Assembly: GCA_029865825.1 (NCBI GenBank)
Contig: JARXAQ010000034.1
Span: forward strand, 1 to 42,455
Length of the DNA: 42,455 nucleotides
Direction: 5' to 3'
From: Rhizobium sp.
GTDB lineage: Bacteria > Pseudomonadota > Alphaproteobacteria > Rhizobiales > Rhizobiaceae
Shown here: positions 1 through 8,791 of the stretch, piece by piece
How positions within the stretch are numbered: position 1 is the stretch's first letter
Layout of the letters: each line of letters opens with the position of its first letter
Notes under the pieces: generated by a model
What the model was told of the DNA's origin: nothing
Database searches by the model: none
The model's input: the letters and a program-made list of their open reading frames with translations, nothing else
Translations under genes and position numbers: made by a program

Positions 1-342
1 CATGCGGCGCAGGCGCAACAGAACGGAATTCAGCGCACCAACTTGATGCAAAACGATATCAGCGCTCCGGGCCGCGAAGTTCTTCAGGTTCGTGTCGACT
101 TCCTCCCTGGCGCGGTTTCAATCAAGCACTCCCATCCGGGCGAAGAAGTCGCGTATGTTCTCAAGGGTACGCTCGAATACCAGCTTGAGGGTGGCCAACC
201 TGTCACACTCAAGGAAGGCCAGTCGCTCTTCATCCCGGCAGGCGTTGCGCACCTCGCTAGAAACGTCGGCGCCGGCGAAGCTTCGGAGCTGGCAACGTAT
301 ATCGTCGAGAAGGGGTCGACTTTAGTCGTTCCCGTCAAGTGA
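1..342 (+). CDS. Cupin-domain protein, exported (5' end outside window)
   Basis: The reading frame is open from base 1, so the start codon lies upstream; the ORF-track start at 43 (TTG) is internal. The first residues (HAAQAQQNG) look like the end of a signal peptide and its cleavage site, which suggests a periplasmic protein. Both cupin motifs are present: HSHPGEEVAYVLKG, and GQSLFIPAGVAHLARN with its PxGxxH. Together they form a small beta-barrel that normally binds one metal ion. Proteins like this act as small dioxygenases, isomerases or sensors, and the substrate cannot be told from sequence. An epoxide hydrolase follows 46 bases downstream on the same strand, so the two may be co-transcribed. 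Confidence 0.85.
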   Translation, partial: HAAQAQQNGIQRTNLMQNDISAPGREVLQVRVDFLPGAVSIKHSHPGEEVAYVLKGTLEYQLEGGQPVTLKEGQSLFIPAGVAHLARNVGAGEASELATYIVEKGSTLVVPVK

Positions 343-388
343 GCACTCTCTCTATTCATTAACTTGTACTCGGGAAAGGGGTGCAATC

Positions 389-1699
389 TTGACTACTCAC
401 CAACCTAGTGGAAATTCATTCCTCTCCCGCAGAACACTGCTTTTAAGCGCGGCGGCGATTGGATCATCGGCTCTCCTGCTCTCCGGAGCGCCTGGATTTG
501 GGGCAGCAAAGGCCGAAGCATCAAGCGAAGCAATCCGTCCTTTCAAGGTAAATGTCGCGCAATCATCCGTAGACGACCTCCGCCGCCGTCTGGCGGAGAC
601 ACGATGGCCGGACGTTGAAACGGTCGACGACCGAACTCAGGGCGTACAAGTCGCCGAACTGAAGGCGCTCGCAGAGTATTGGGAGAATGGCTACGATTGG
701 CGCAGCGTTGAGGCAAGACTGAACGCCCTGCCTCAGTTTTTGACGAACATCGACGGCCTTGACATCCACTTCATCCACGTGCGCTCCCGTCATGCCAATG
801 CGCTTCCACTCGTAATGACGCATGGATGGCCAGGTTCCGTGTTAGAGATGCTGAAGGTTATCGGACCGCTTACCGATCCTACCGCTCACGGGGAGGCTGC
901 TGAAGACGCCTTCCACTTGGTGCTGCCATCTATCCCTGGTTTCGGCTTTTCCGAAAAACCAAGCGGCACGGGCTGGAATCCCGGACGCGTGGCAACGGCA
1001 TGGGACACGCTGATGAAGCGTTTGGGTTATGCAAACTACGTGTCGCAAGGCGGTGACTGGGGAGCGATAATTTCGGATGCCATGGGCCGACAGGCACCTG
1101 AGGGTTTACTGGGTATCCATGTCAACAGGATAGAGCGTTCCACCACAATCCCACCAGAAATCGGCAAGGCGCTCAGGAACGGTGATCCTGCCCCAGAGGG
1201 ATTATCCAAGGAAGAGCGCGCCATCTTCGACGAGGCCCGCATATTTCTCAATCAAGGGTTTGGGTATGCCGCGATCATGGGAACGCGGCCTCAGACGATC
1301 GGGTACGGTGTTTCCGATTCTCCGGTTGGCCTGGCAGCGTGGATTTATGACAAGCTGGCTGACTGGGTTTTCACCCGCGGTGAACCGCAGCGCGCCTTTA
1401 CCAGAGACGAGATTCTCGACAACATATCCCTGTACTGGTTTACAAACACGGGAACCTCCAGCGGTCGGATATATTGGGAGAACAGTGCTGCAAATGCGAA
1501 ACTTGCTCCGATCGCCATCCCCGCCGCTGTTACGGTGTTTCCCGGCGAAGTTTATAGGCCCCCAAAGAAATGGGTTCAGCGCGCCTATTCCAATCTCATC
1601 TACTACAACGCCGTAGATAAGGGAGGCCATTTCGCGGCGTGGGAGGAGCCAGACCTTTTCAGTCATGAAGTGAGGTCGGCGTTCAGAACTTTGCGGTAG
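389..1699 (+). CDS. Epoxide hydrolase family protein, Tat-exported
   Basis: This is a 436-residue alpha/beta-hydrolase with the extra N-terminal domain of microsomal-type epoxide hydrolases (about residues 48-160, FKVNVAQSSVDDLRRRLAET). The start is TTG, preceded by GGGAAAGGGG. A twin-arginine leader (FLSRRTLLLSAAAIGSSALLL) indicates export of the folded protein. The oxyanion-hole motif HGWPGS is followed by the nucleophile motif GGDWGA (Asp about 223) and, near the end, GGHFAAWEEP with the catalytic His. The family opens epoxides to diols through an ester on the Asp. The true substrate is unknown. It sits 46 bases after the cupin gene and ends before a hairpin terminator. Confidence 0.88.
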   Translation: MTTHQPSGNSFLSRRTLLLSAAAIGSSALLLSGAPGFGAAKAEASSEAIRPFKVNVAQSSVDDLRRRLAETRWPDVETVDDRTQGVQVAELKALAEYWENGYDWRSVEARLNALPQFLTNIDGLDIHFIHVRSRHANALPLVMTHGWPGSVLEMLKVIGPLTDPTAHGEAAEDAFHLVLPSIPGFGFSEKPSGTGWNPGRVATAWDTLMKRLGYANYVSQGGDWGAIISDAMGRQAPEGLLGIHVNRIERSTTIPPEIGKALRNGDPAPEGLSKEERAIFDEARIFLNQGFGYAAIMGTRPQTIGYGVSDSPVGLAAWIYDKLADWVFTRGEPQRAFTRDEILDNISLYWFTNTGTSSGRIYWENSAANAKLAPIAIPAAVTVFPGEVYRPPKKWVQRAYSNLIYYNAVDKGGHFAAWEEPDLFSHEVRSAFRTLR

Positions 1700-1779
1700 C
1701 ACCCTTCCCAAGACTCGAATCGTGGTCGTCGGATTGCAAAACTAAAGCGTTACTGCACATGAAACTGACATTAGATAAG

Positions 1780-1807
1780 AAAGGCTGTCCCGCTAGGGGC
1801 AGCCTTT
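1780..1807 (+). terminator. Hairpin terminator after the epoxide hydrolase gene
   Basis: AAAGGCTGTCCC and GGGGCAGCCTTT form a 12-base stem with one wobble pair around the 4-base loop GCTA. It lies 80 bases past the stop codon. The trailing T-run is short (TTTCCT), so termination may be partial, and the hairpin could also serve the LuxR remnant on the other strand. Confidence 0.65.
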
Positions 1808-1877
1808 CCTCGCCGCGACCAGCTATGTGCGATATGCTTTCTGACAGGTCGGGTTAAGCCACAATTCGAGCAGGCAT

Positions 1878-2171
1878 TTACAGTTCGATCGTTCCCCGCT
1901 TCAGTCCAACGGTGACCGCGTGAGTACGATCACTGGCCCTGAGCTTAGCCAGGATGTTTTTGACATATCCTTTGACCGTTTCCTCCGAGATTGGTAGCTC
2001 CGCTGCAATCAGTTTGTTTGAGCGCCCCGCCGCAATGAGTTTCAGCACACCCAATTCCCGGGGGACTGAGACCCTTGGGTAAATTTCCGTTTGGCGGGAA
2101 TAAACCGAAAGCGCGGTCGCCATCTCGTGTAGATGGTTTTTTTCTTGCTGGATTCGGGTGAATATAGGCAA
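1878..2171 (-). pseudogene. LuxR/FixJ-type response regulator, C-terminal HTH remnant
   Basis: The last 65 residues are a clean LuxR-type helix-turn-helix (PRELGVLKLIAAGRSNK, then SEETVKGYVKNILAKL) ending like NarL/FixJ regulators (LKRGTIEL). No receiver domain precedes it. A stop codon (TAG) stands immediately before the only upstream start (TTG), and the 5' end runs into the divergent LysR gene. It is best read as the 3' remnant of a regulator whose N-terminal half was lost when the LysR region was joined here. A short free-standing HTH protein starting at MATALSVYS is possible but less likely. Confidence 0.65.
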
Positions 2172-2205
2172 CTACGCACCCACTATCCCGATGATCGGCA
2201 GGCCT

Positions 2206-3138
2206 ATGGACCGAATAGACGCAATGAAAGTGTTCGTTACCGCGGTAGACGAGGGCAGCCTTGCCGCCGCTGCTCGACAGTTGAAGCGGTCGCCAACAGC
2301 GGTCAGCAGAGCGTTGGGCCTGTTGGAAGCCCATGTTGGCGTCGAATTACTGCATCGGTCCACCCGAGCATTGAAGTTGAGCGAAGCCGGCGAACGGTAT
2401 GTTGTCGCCTGTCGGCGCATGCTTGTCGATCTGGAGGAGGCTGACATGTTAGCGAGCAGTGAACGCTCGGCTCCGCGCGGGCTGCTGAACATTTCTGCTC
2501 CGCCCGTTCTTGGCGAGGGGGTTCTGCGATCGATCCTCGACAGTTTCCTCGACGCGAATCCTGCAGTTTCAGCGCGGCTCCTGCTTCTCGACCGACTTGT
2601 GAATCCCGTAGAAGAGGGTATCGACATCACGCTGCGCATCGGTCATCTACCTGATTCTTCTCATATCGCGACACGACTGGGGGGGGATGTCAGGCGGGTC
2701 GTTGTTGCTTCGCCTCGCTACCTGTCAAGCCATCCTCGGATCGAAGAGCCTGCTGACCTTCAAAAGCACCAGATCATTGCGTTCAGCAATTTCGGCCTCG
2801 ATTCATGGAGCTTCACAGCGACCAACGGCTCGACCATTCCGCGCACGGTCCATTTCACACCTCGATATATCGTCAACAGCGTTCGAGCAGCCGCCGCTTC
2901 AGCCGCCGGAGGGGGTGGTGTGACCAGGCTCTATTCCTATCACGTCGCTGAATATGTTAGAGACGGAAGCCTCAAAATCGTTCTCGCGGATGCTGAGCCC
3001 CCGCCCCTCCCAGTACATTTGCTGTCACCACATGGCCGGATGACGGTACCAAAGGTGCGCGCTTTCGTTGATTTTGCTGCTCCCCGGCTGCGTGCCGAAT
3101 TCAAAAGACTGGCCGCCGAAGCTGGAATGCTCGCGTGA
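2206..3138 (+). CDS. LysR-family transcriptional regulator
   Basis: This 310-residue protein starts with the usual LysR winged helix-turn-helix (MDRIDAMKVFVTAVDEGSLAAAARQLKRSPTAVSRAL, quoted in part: GSLAAAARQLKRSPTAVSRA). A type 2 periplasmic-binding-like effector domain occupies about residues 90-295. The ORF track begins at 2158 (GTG), but the ATG at 2206 gives the normal N-terminus. The length is typical. It lies 142 bases upstream of and co-directional with the SDR/DsbA/tautomerase operon, so it is the obvious candidate regulator of that operon; the effector is unknown. An eight-G run near 2679-2686 stays in frame. Confidence 0.88.
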   Translation: MDRIDAMKVFVTAVDEGSLAAAARQLKRSPTAVSRALGLLEAHVGVELLHRSTRALKLSEAGERYVVACRRMLVDLEEADMLASSERSAPRGLLNISAPPVLGEGVLRSILDSFLDANPAVSARLLLLDRLVNPVEEGIDITLRIGHLPDSSHIATRLGGDVRRVVVASPRYLSSHPRIEEPADLQKHQIIAFSNFGLDSWSFTATNGSTIPRTVHFTPRYIVNSVRAAAASAAGGGGVTRLYSYHVAEYVRDGSLKIVLADAEPPPLPVHLLSPHGRMTVPKVRAFVDFAAPRLRAEFKRLAAEAGMLA

Positions 3139-3280
3139 TTATCCCGTTTTCCGGTTAAGTGTCTTCCAAGCGGTGGCAATTCACCTGAAATTCGGATGGT
3201 TCTAAACCAATTGCACCAGCGCCGAGGGCGTGGGGCGGGCGCACATGTTGCACCGCGGCAATTGAACAAGGAACATTTCA

Positions 3281-3994
3281 ATGAGCATCGAACAGAAGGT
3301 TGTTATAATTACCGGAGCCTCGCAAGGTATCGGCGCTGGTCTTGTGAAAGCGTATCGGGACAGGAACTACCGTGTCATCGCCACAGCGCGGTCGATCAAG
3401 GATAGCGCCGATTCCGGTGTCTTCGCCGTGGCGGGCGATATCAGCAAACGGGAGAACGCCGAGCGCGTAGTCAGTGAGGGCCTTGCACGCTTTGGCAGGA
3501 TCGACACACTGGTCAACAATGCAGGTGTCTTCCTCGCCAAACCATTCGTCGACTTCACCCAAGAAGACTTCGACAACAACATGGGCGTCAATGTGGCTGG
3601 CTTCTTCCATATCACGCAGCGCGTGGCCACCGAGATGCTGAAGCAGGGCTCCGGCCATATCGTCAACATCACTACAAGCCTGGTCAATCAGCCGATCGCC
3701 GGGGTGCCGGCAGCGCTGGCTTCCCTCACCAAGGGCGGACTGAACGCCGTGACGCAAGAGCTGGCCATCGAGTTCGCAACGAGAGGTGTTCGGGTCAATG
3801 CTGTTTCGCCGGGGATCATAAAGACCCCCATGAACCCACCGGAGACCCACGCGGCACTGTCTGCCCTACACCCGGTCGGCCGCATGGGCGAAATCCGCGA
3901 TGTTGTCGATGCCGTCCTTTATCTGGAGTCGGCGAGCTTTGTGACAGGCCACATTCTCCGTGTGGACGGCGGCCAAAGCGCAGGTCGCTGGTAG
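3281..3994 (+). CDS. SDR-fold protein lacking the catalytic tyrosine
   Basis: This 237-residue protein has a short-chain dehydrogenase Rossmann fold: the cofactor motif TGASQGIG near residue 12, NNAG near residue 80, and the C-terminal VDGG. The ATG follows AAGGA by a normal spacing. Where classical SDRs carry YxxxK, this protein reads PAALASLTKGG: the Lys is present but the position four residues before it is Ala, not Tyr. The usual general acid is therefore missing, so it may be a cofactor-binding non-enzyme or use another residue. I recall similar ALASLTKGG sequences in other rhizobia, so this is probably a family trait rather than damage. It is first in an operon with a DsbA-like oxidoreductase and a tautomerase. 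Confidence 0.85.
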   Translation: MSIEQKVVIITGASQGIGAGLVKAYRDRNYRVIATARSIKDSADSGVFAVAGDISKRENAERVVSEGLARFGRIDTLVNNAGVFLAKPFVDFTQEDFDNNMGVNVAGFFHITQRVATEMLKQGSGHIVNITTSLVNQPIAGVPAALASLTKGGLNAVTQELAIEFATRGVRVNAVSPGIIKTPMNPPETHAALSALHPVGRMGEIRDVVDAVLYLESASFVTGHILRVDGGQSAGRW

Positions 3995-4094
3995 CACCAC
4001 GCTGCTTGTCGATAGGTCCCGACGCCAGCATTGAATGCGACCGCATGCCGGATCGGCTGCGGTCGTAGCAAAGCAGCCAAAATGAGGTGATGAA

Positions 4095-4733
4095 ATGAAA
4101 TTCGTACTTGTGGCCGACCCGATGTGTTCGTGGTGCTACGGCTTCGGAAAAGAAATGACAACGCTCGTCGAACGGTATCCCGACATCTCACTCGAGATCG
4201 TCGTTGGGGGCCTTCGCGCTGGAGCGACGGATGTGCTCGACGAATCCGGCAAACGGTTTCGCTTGGAACATTGGGCAAGGGTCGAACAGTCTAGTGGGTT
4301 GCCATTCAACCGCGAAGGGTTGAGGGCCCGAAAAGGCTTTGTATACGACACCGAACCCGTTTGTCGCGCCATCGTGGCAGCCCGAATTCTCGCCCCGAAC
4401 GCCGACCTGCTGAAGGTTTTCCGTGCCTTTCAGCACGCGTTCTATGTCGATGCGGTCGATACCACCAATGGCGAGGTCCTCGCTGAAGTCGGCGCAGCAG
4501 CCTTGAGTGCCAACGGGCATTCGATCACACCCGCTGAATTTCTGGCGACCTGGCAACAGAAAGACACGATCGAAGCCGCCGCCGCCGAATTCGCCATGGC
4601 CCGGTCGATGGGTGTGACGAGCTTCCCCACCCTATTCATCGAAAAGCACGGACAGTTGCGCCGGGTAGGAAACGGCTATGCCGCTGTCGACCAACTTGAG
4701 CAGGACATGAATGCGCTGCTCGCTGCAGCGTGA
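4095..4733 (+). CDS. DsbA-family (FrnE/2-HCCA isomerase-like) thiol oxidoreductase
   Basis: This 212-residue thioredoxin-fold protein has an N-terminal CSWC active site (Cys11 and Cys14), a helical insertion, and the cis-proline motif TSFPTLF near residue 177. There is no signal peptide, which fits the cytoplasmic FrnE-like branch rather than periplasmic DsbA. The ATG follows GAGGTGATGAA. It may oxidise or isomerise disulfides, or use glutathione-dependent chemistry on aromatic compounds; sequence alone does not decide. It is second in the SDR / DsbA-like / tautomerase operon, 100 bases after the SDR and 35 bases before the tautomerase. Confidence 0.85.
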   Translation: MKFVLVADPMCSWCYGFGKEMTTLVERYPDISLEIVVGGLRAGATDVLDESGKRFRLEHWARVEQSSGLPFNREGLRARKGFVYDTEPVCRAIVAARILAPNADLLKVFRAFQHAFYVDAVDTTNGEVLAEVGAAALSANGHSITPAEFLATWQQKDTIEAAAAEFAMARSMGVTSFPTLFIEKHGQLRRVGNGYAAVDQLEQDMNALLAAA

Positions 4734-4768
4734 GGAAATTGCCCCGACCCTAAACAAGGATAAACTCC

Positions 4769-5008
4769 ATGCCTATCGTCACCGTACAGGTTACCCGCGA
4801 AGGGACCACCGCCGACCGCAGCTCCGTCTCCGCTGAGGAGAAGGCCGCCATCATCAAAGGCGTCAGTCAGGTGTTGCTTGACGTACTCAACAAGCCGCTT
4901 GAGTCCACCTATGTCGTGATCGAAGAAGTGGACCTGGACAATTGGGGCTGGGGTGGCCTCCCCACGGTCCAGTATCGGCGACAGCGCGCAGAGGCCGCGA
5001 AGTCTTAA
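4769..5008 (+). CDS. 4-oxalocrotonate tautomerase family protein
   Basis: This 79-residue protein begins MPIVTVQVTREG, so Pro1 is exposed after removal of Met and would be the catalytic base typical of the family. Length and the central VIEEVDLDNWGWGG segment fit small tautomerases, which assemble as hexamers or dimers. An AAGGA ribosome site precedes the ATG. It closes the operon that starts with the SDR at 3281 and is followed by an inverted repeat. The natural substrate is unknown; a role in handling aromatic or dicarbonyl compounds together with the upstream genes is inference. Confidence 0.88.
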   Translation: MPIVTVQVTREGTTADRSSVSAEEKAAIIKGVSQVLLDVLNKPLESTYVVIEEVDLDNWGWGGLPTVQYRRQRAEAAKS

Positions 5009-5057
5009 ACCTCCCTCCGCAACCCGTCCATTTTTGACCAGCGCGGCAGGTGCTTAC

Positions 5058-5099
5058 AGCGGACCGGGATAATATTCGCAGGGCGTATTCCGGTCCGCT
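5058..5099 (+). terminator. Inverted repeat after the tautomerase operon
   Basis: AGCGGACCGG and CCGGTCCGCT are a perfect 10-base inverted repeat enclosing 22 bases, 50 bases past the tautomerase stop. No clear T-run follows, so it may act as a weak terminator or as a 3' mRNA stabiliser. Confidence 0.5.
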
Positions 5100-5897
5100 T
5101 CACCAAAACCGCTCGAGCACATCACCCCGTAACAACCTTTGCGTCACGATGGGGCAGTCTCAAACTCGTAGTCTGCGGCGGACTTTCTCTTCTCTGATTT
5201 GAATTGGCCAACCTTGTAGCTTACGACTTGATGGTGGCTCCGTCGCGCAATCATCGGCATTCGACACCAGGTCAATGTGATGTCCGGCCGCGGCGGGCCT
5301 GCTACCTTGTCGCATTTCTGGGCTGTCGGTGAAACATGCCAGGCACATCGAAAGCGGACATGTACGATGGCCCAAGACGCATGGCTCGTGGCTGGCGCTG
5401 GTCAGAACAATCGCGGCCTCACCACCGAGTCTTCAGGAAGATGGATCACTTTGGTTCAAAGAAGATCTTTAACCGCAGTACGACTTTGCGGGCCAACGCT
5501 TGCAGTCGAACCTCCTCTCAAAGGGCAAACAATCTTATTGGTTTGGCGCGACAACGCGCCGGCTCAGCCCCACGGGCCGAAGTCACCAGATCTCAGGGTG
5601 TTGCACGGCAAAAAAAGCCATTCCCGCCTTGGGGCACGGCAGGAAGGGTATAGTGATGGTGCCGATAGGAGACGGGCGGAACCATTGCTGGACGTGACTG
5701 TCGGGCCGAGCCCGCCTCAGCGGGAGCTGTGTGAGACGCTTGTCGGTAAGTTGCAACAAGCGGTAGCAACCTCACCGCGGCGGCCAATGACTGCGGGGAC
5801 TTTGCGGCCATAGTGAAAGAACAGCGTTGGCCCTGATCTATACCGTCTGACATTGAGCGAGCCCCCCTCCTATAAGGCAGAGCAGGTGGGGTTTCGA
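5100..5897. other. Intergenic stretch without a recognised gene
   Basis: About 800 bases with several overlapping ORFs on both strands (the longest is 178 codons). None shows a recognisable domain, a good ribosome site or normal residue composition. I see no gene, RNA or repeat here that I can support. It may be a decayed region. Confidence 0.5.
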
Positions 5898-6950
5898 TCA
5901 GTAGGCATCGACGTCCACGATCGCCTTGGCAAACTCATGGGGTGCCTCCAGTGGCAAATTATGACCAGCACCCGCGATCACCCGGTGAGTCCGCTTCCCC
6001 ATGAATTTCTTTGCGTAAGACGTTCCGTCGGAGGCCGGGACGACGCCGTCCGAGTCACCATCCATCGTGATTGTCGGGACGTCGATTATCGGGCCAGAAG
6101 CAAGTCGGGCTTCCAAATCATCGTACTGTGGCTCGCCTGGGGCGAGGCTCAAACGCCAACGGTAGTTGTGAACCACAATGCTGATGTAGTCCGGATTATC
6201 GAAGGATGCCGCCGAGCGGTCGAATGTCGTCTCGTCAAAATTCCATTTCGGCGAGTTGTATTGCCAGATCAGCTTTGCAAATTCTCGCCTATTGGCTTCA
6301 TATCCAGCCCGCCCACGTTCGGTGGCGAAATAATACTGATACCACCACCCATGTTCGGCCTTAGGCGGCAGCGGAAGTTTGTTGCGCTCAAGGTTGTTGA
6401 TCAGGTAACCGTTGACGGAGATCAGGGCCTTGCACCGCTCAGGCCACAGAGCTGCGATAATGTTGGCCGTTCGCGCTCCCCAGTCGAAGCCTCCGATAAT
6501 TGCCTTTTCAATTTTCAAGGCGTCCATCAACGCGACCACATCCAAAGCAACCACAGATTGCTGTGCGTTGCGGGCAGTGTCTGCAGACAGGAACCGCGTG
6601 GTTCCGTGACCTCTCAAATGCGGTACGATCACCCGATATCCCGCGGAAGCGAGAAGCGATGTAACATCTACAAAGCTGTGAATGTCGTAGGGCCAGCCGT
6701 GCAGAAGGAGGACCGGAGCGCCGTCAGACGGCCCGTCTTCAGCATAGGCCACATCGAGCAAGCCCGCCTCGATATGCTTCAAGGGACCAAACGGCGTGTG
6801 CGATAGTGGGGAAAGCGATGCCGAAACGATCGGACCTTTGGCAGTTGCCTTAGCGCGACTGATGGCTGGAAATCCGAGCTGACTTGCTGCGATGGTAATG
6901 GCCGCTGTCCCGAAAAAGCGGCGGCGGGGTATGTTTACTTCGTCTGACAC
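5898..6950 (-). CDS. Alpha/beta hydrolase (epoxide hydrolase/haloalkane dehalogenase-like), Tat-exported
   Basis: This 350-residue protein starts at GTG 9 bases after GGAG. It carries a twin-arginine leader (IPRRRFFGTAAITIAASQLG). The hydrolase core shows the oxyanion motif LLLHGWPYD near residue 83, the nucleophile GGFDWGAR (Asp about 156), and the terminal His in GAGHNLPLEAP. An Asp rather than Ser nucleophile places it with epoxide hydrolases, fluoroacetate dehalogenases and haloalkane dehalogenases. Together with the gene at 389 it makes two exported Asp-nucleophile hydrolases within 7 kb. The substrate is unknown. Confidence 0.87.
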   Translation of the reverse strand: MSDEVNIPRRRFFGTAAITIAASQLGFPAISRAKATAKGPIVSASLSPLSHTPFGPLKHIEAGLLDVAYAEDGPSDGAPVLLLHGWPYDIHSFVDVTSLLASAGYRVIVPHLRGHGTTRFLSADTARNAQQSVVALDVVALMDALKIEKAIIGGFDWGARTANIIAALWPERCKALISVNGYLINNLERNKLPLPPKAEHGWWYQYYFATERGRAGYEANRREFAKLIWQYNSPKWNFDETTFDRSAASFDNPDYISIVVHNYRWRLSLAPGEPQYDDLEARLASGPIIDVPTITMDGDSDGVVPASDGTSYAKKFMGKRTHRVIAGAGHNLPLEAPHEFAKAIVDVDAY

Positions 6951-7433
6951 GTTGGCGCTCCAAGCTAGTTCTCTACGGTCACAAGAAAACGCCTCCAGTG
7001 TATCTGGTTTGTGTCGCGTTCCTTCTGTTTTGAAAGCTCAAGTAGCTTTGGCGTGGTTAGATACATTCGGTTACATTGTCGGCGCCTGTGTCAAAAGCTG
7101 CGCCTTCCGAGCGTTGCGCAAGGCAACGTTAGTAGGAACCTTCTTGAAAGTTTAAGCAGTGGCGCGCTTACCCGTCGGTACATCCTAGCTTGAAATCGTT
7201 TCCCAACCGAATGTCCCTCGCGGTCGAGAAGGGATACGGCCTTCAATTCATCCGCCGCGTGGGAGTAGACGTTAATGATACGGACCCAAAGAATCGTGGA
7301 AAAGGTCGGACGCAATTTTAGGGGCACCGGACGGTTTCCGCCTCAGTGGTCCGCTCAGATCCCGCCCGGTAGGAAGTTTGCGGCCATCCATAGTTTTTGA
7401 CATGGGAGTATACCTCAACAACCCGTTATCGCC
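6951..7433. other. Intergenic stretch without a recognised gene
   Basis: About 480 bases upstream of the Tat hydrolase and downstream of the DUF2798 gene. The ORFs here (60-87 codons) have no family features. The hydrolase promoter probably lies in the first 100 bases, but I could not place its boxes with confidence. Confidence 0.5.
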
Positions 7434-7655
7434 TCACTTTACAAAGCGATCGACCTGGGCTTGCAAGCGTGGACCGATCAGCAGGATCGCGGGGATGACG
7501 ATCACATAGCCAATGCCCCATGATCGTAACCACGCGAGGGTAAATTTTTCAGAGAAACCCAGATTTAGTGCGAGGATGACGAACGAGATGATCCCGGTCG
7601 TCACGATGCCCATCAGAAGCGCGAAGGCAATTTTCCGTTTCAATTGTGTGCTCAC
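7434..7655 (-). CDS. DUF2798-type small membrane protein
   Basis: The ORF track extends to 7793, but the real start is the GTG at 7655, preceded by GGAG at normal spacing. The product is 73 residues with a basic start (STQLKRK) and two hydrophobic helices (FALLMGIVTTGIISFVILAL and WGIGYVIVIPAILLIGP) joined by a short loop. This is the layout of DUF2798 inner-membrane proteins of unknown function. It lies 61 bases downstream of the first msrA and probably shares its transcript. Confidence 0.75.
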   Translation of the reverse strand: MSTQLKRKIAFALLMGIVTTGIISFVILALNLGFSEKFTLAWLRSWGIGYVIVIPAILLIGPRLQAQVDRFVK

Positions 7656-7716
7656 TAAATTCTCCGTAGGATAAACCGAGTTGAAATGACAGGAGGCGTC
7701 GTTGCTCACGTCAGAG

Positions 7717-8256
7717 CTACGTGTGTTCCACTTCTGGCGTGATGGGATCGAGGCGGTCCTGTCGCACTGGCAATCTCCAGCCGGGGCGGACAAAGTGGCA
7801 CGAGTATCCGCTCGGATAACGTTCGAGGTAGTCCTGATGGTCGGGCTCGGCTTCCCAAAAATCGCCCGCCGGCACCACTTCGGTTACGACCGGCCCCGGC
7901 CAAATGCCCGACGCATCGACATCCGCGATTGTTTCGAGAGCAATCACTCGCTGTTCGTCGGTTACATAAAACACGGCGGAGCGATAGCTCGCGCCGATGT
8001 CATTCCCCTGCCTGTTCATCGTGCTGGGGTCGTGGATCTGGAAGAAGAACTCCAGAAGTTGCCTGTACGTGATCAAGGCAGGATCGAAACTGATTTCGAT
8101 CGCTTCGGCGTGCGCCCCGTGATTGTTGTATGTGGCGTTGATAACGTCGCCCCCGGTGTAGCCGACGCGAGAAGTGGTAACTCCCCTGTATCGCCGAATG
8201 AGGTCTTGCATACCCCAAAAACAACCACCCGCGAAAACTGCGCGTTCTTCAATCAT
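7717..8256 (-). CDS. msrA: Peptide-methionine (S)-S-oxide reductase MsrA, cytoplasmic
   Basis: This 179-residue MsrA has its catalytic Cys12 in AGGCFWG, followed by VGYTGG and the conserved [11 protein letters not shown] and [19 protein letters not shown] segments. The start at 8256 (MIEERAVF) has GGAG seven bases upstream; the track start at 8295 adds an unlikely extension. It reduces S-methionine sulfoxide in proteins and free methionine. There is no signal peptide, so it acts in the cytoplasm, unlike the second MsrA at 9553. It is probably co-transcribed with the DUF2798 gene. Confidence 0.93.
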   Translation of the reverse strand: MIEERAVFAGGCFWGMQDLIRRYRGVTTSRVGYTGGDVINATYNNHGAHAEAIEISFDPALITYRQLLEFFFQIHDPSTMNRQGNDIGASYRSAVFYVTDEQRVIALETIADVDASGIWPGPVVTEVVPAGDFWEAEPDHQDYLERYPSGYSCHFVRPGWRLPVRQDRLDPITPEVEHT

Positions 8257-8578
8257 CTTTTTTCTCCATATCCGCGACGTTGACAGTGCATTCATTGGTT
8301 TCCGTTTTTCGCGATGAGCAAACCGGGTAGCGGCTTAATTCATGTCATTTCCTAGCCCCCTATCGAGGTGGCAGCCATCCAGAGAGACATGTTCGAGCTG
8401 ATTGCCTGCGGCCGCGATCGGTATCTCGACATTCCACAGCGCCTTCTGGCACAACGCCCGTTCTGATCGTCACATATAAAGATGCTGCCTCAAGGCCCGG
8501 AGTGGTACCAGCCAAATATCTCGACTTTGTCCCGATCACTGGACTTGAGGGTATTCCTGTAACCCCCCCCCTTCTCCT
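8257..8578. other. Intergenic stretch upstream of msrA
   Basis: About 320 bases without a supportable gene. It should hold the msrA promoter. A run of nine C (8563-8571) lies just beyond the stop codon of the following small ORF; such a tract is prone to slippage or sequencing error. Confidence 0.45.
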
Positions 8579-8791
8579 CTAGAAGGTCGTTTCGAAACCG
8601 TCTTCATCGTAGAATACCTCCACGGCTGGTGAGGCCTCAAAATGATTAGGCGTCGCGGCCGCAACAGATTCTACGGGTTTCCATCCCCCCTGAATGGCAG
8701 CGACGGCGGAGGCCTCACGCGGATCGGAGTCCCAAGCGCAAGGCGATACCAAAATCGACAAGGCCGCGATGCATTTGACCGCTAGGTTCAC
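8579..8791 (-). CDS. Small secreted protein of unknown function
   Basis: The GTG at 8791 is preceded by GAGGAG, a strong ribosome site, giving 70 residues; the track start at 8827 is not needed. Residues 1-20 (NLAVKCIAALSILVSPCAW) look like a signal peptide. The mature part is acidic and ends FYDEDGFETTF. I do not recognise the family. It lies between the two msrA-type genes on the same strand, so a link to oxidative stress is only positional. Confidence 0.55.
   Translation of the reverse strand: MNLAVKCIAALSILVSPCAWDSDPREASAVAAIQGGWKPVESVAAATPNHFEASPAVEVFYDEDGFETTF

Noticed and set aside
5277-5813. 178-codon ORF on the plus strand.
   Set aside because: No domain, poor ribosome site, unusual residue composition and overlapping ORFs in other frames; treated as chance.
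5853-6806. 317-codon plus-strand ORF.
   Set aside because: It is the antisense shadow of the Tat-exported hydrolase, which has clear motifs and a ribosome site.
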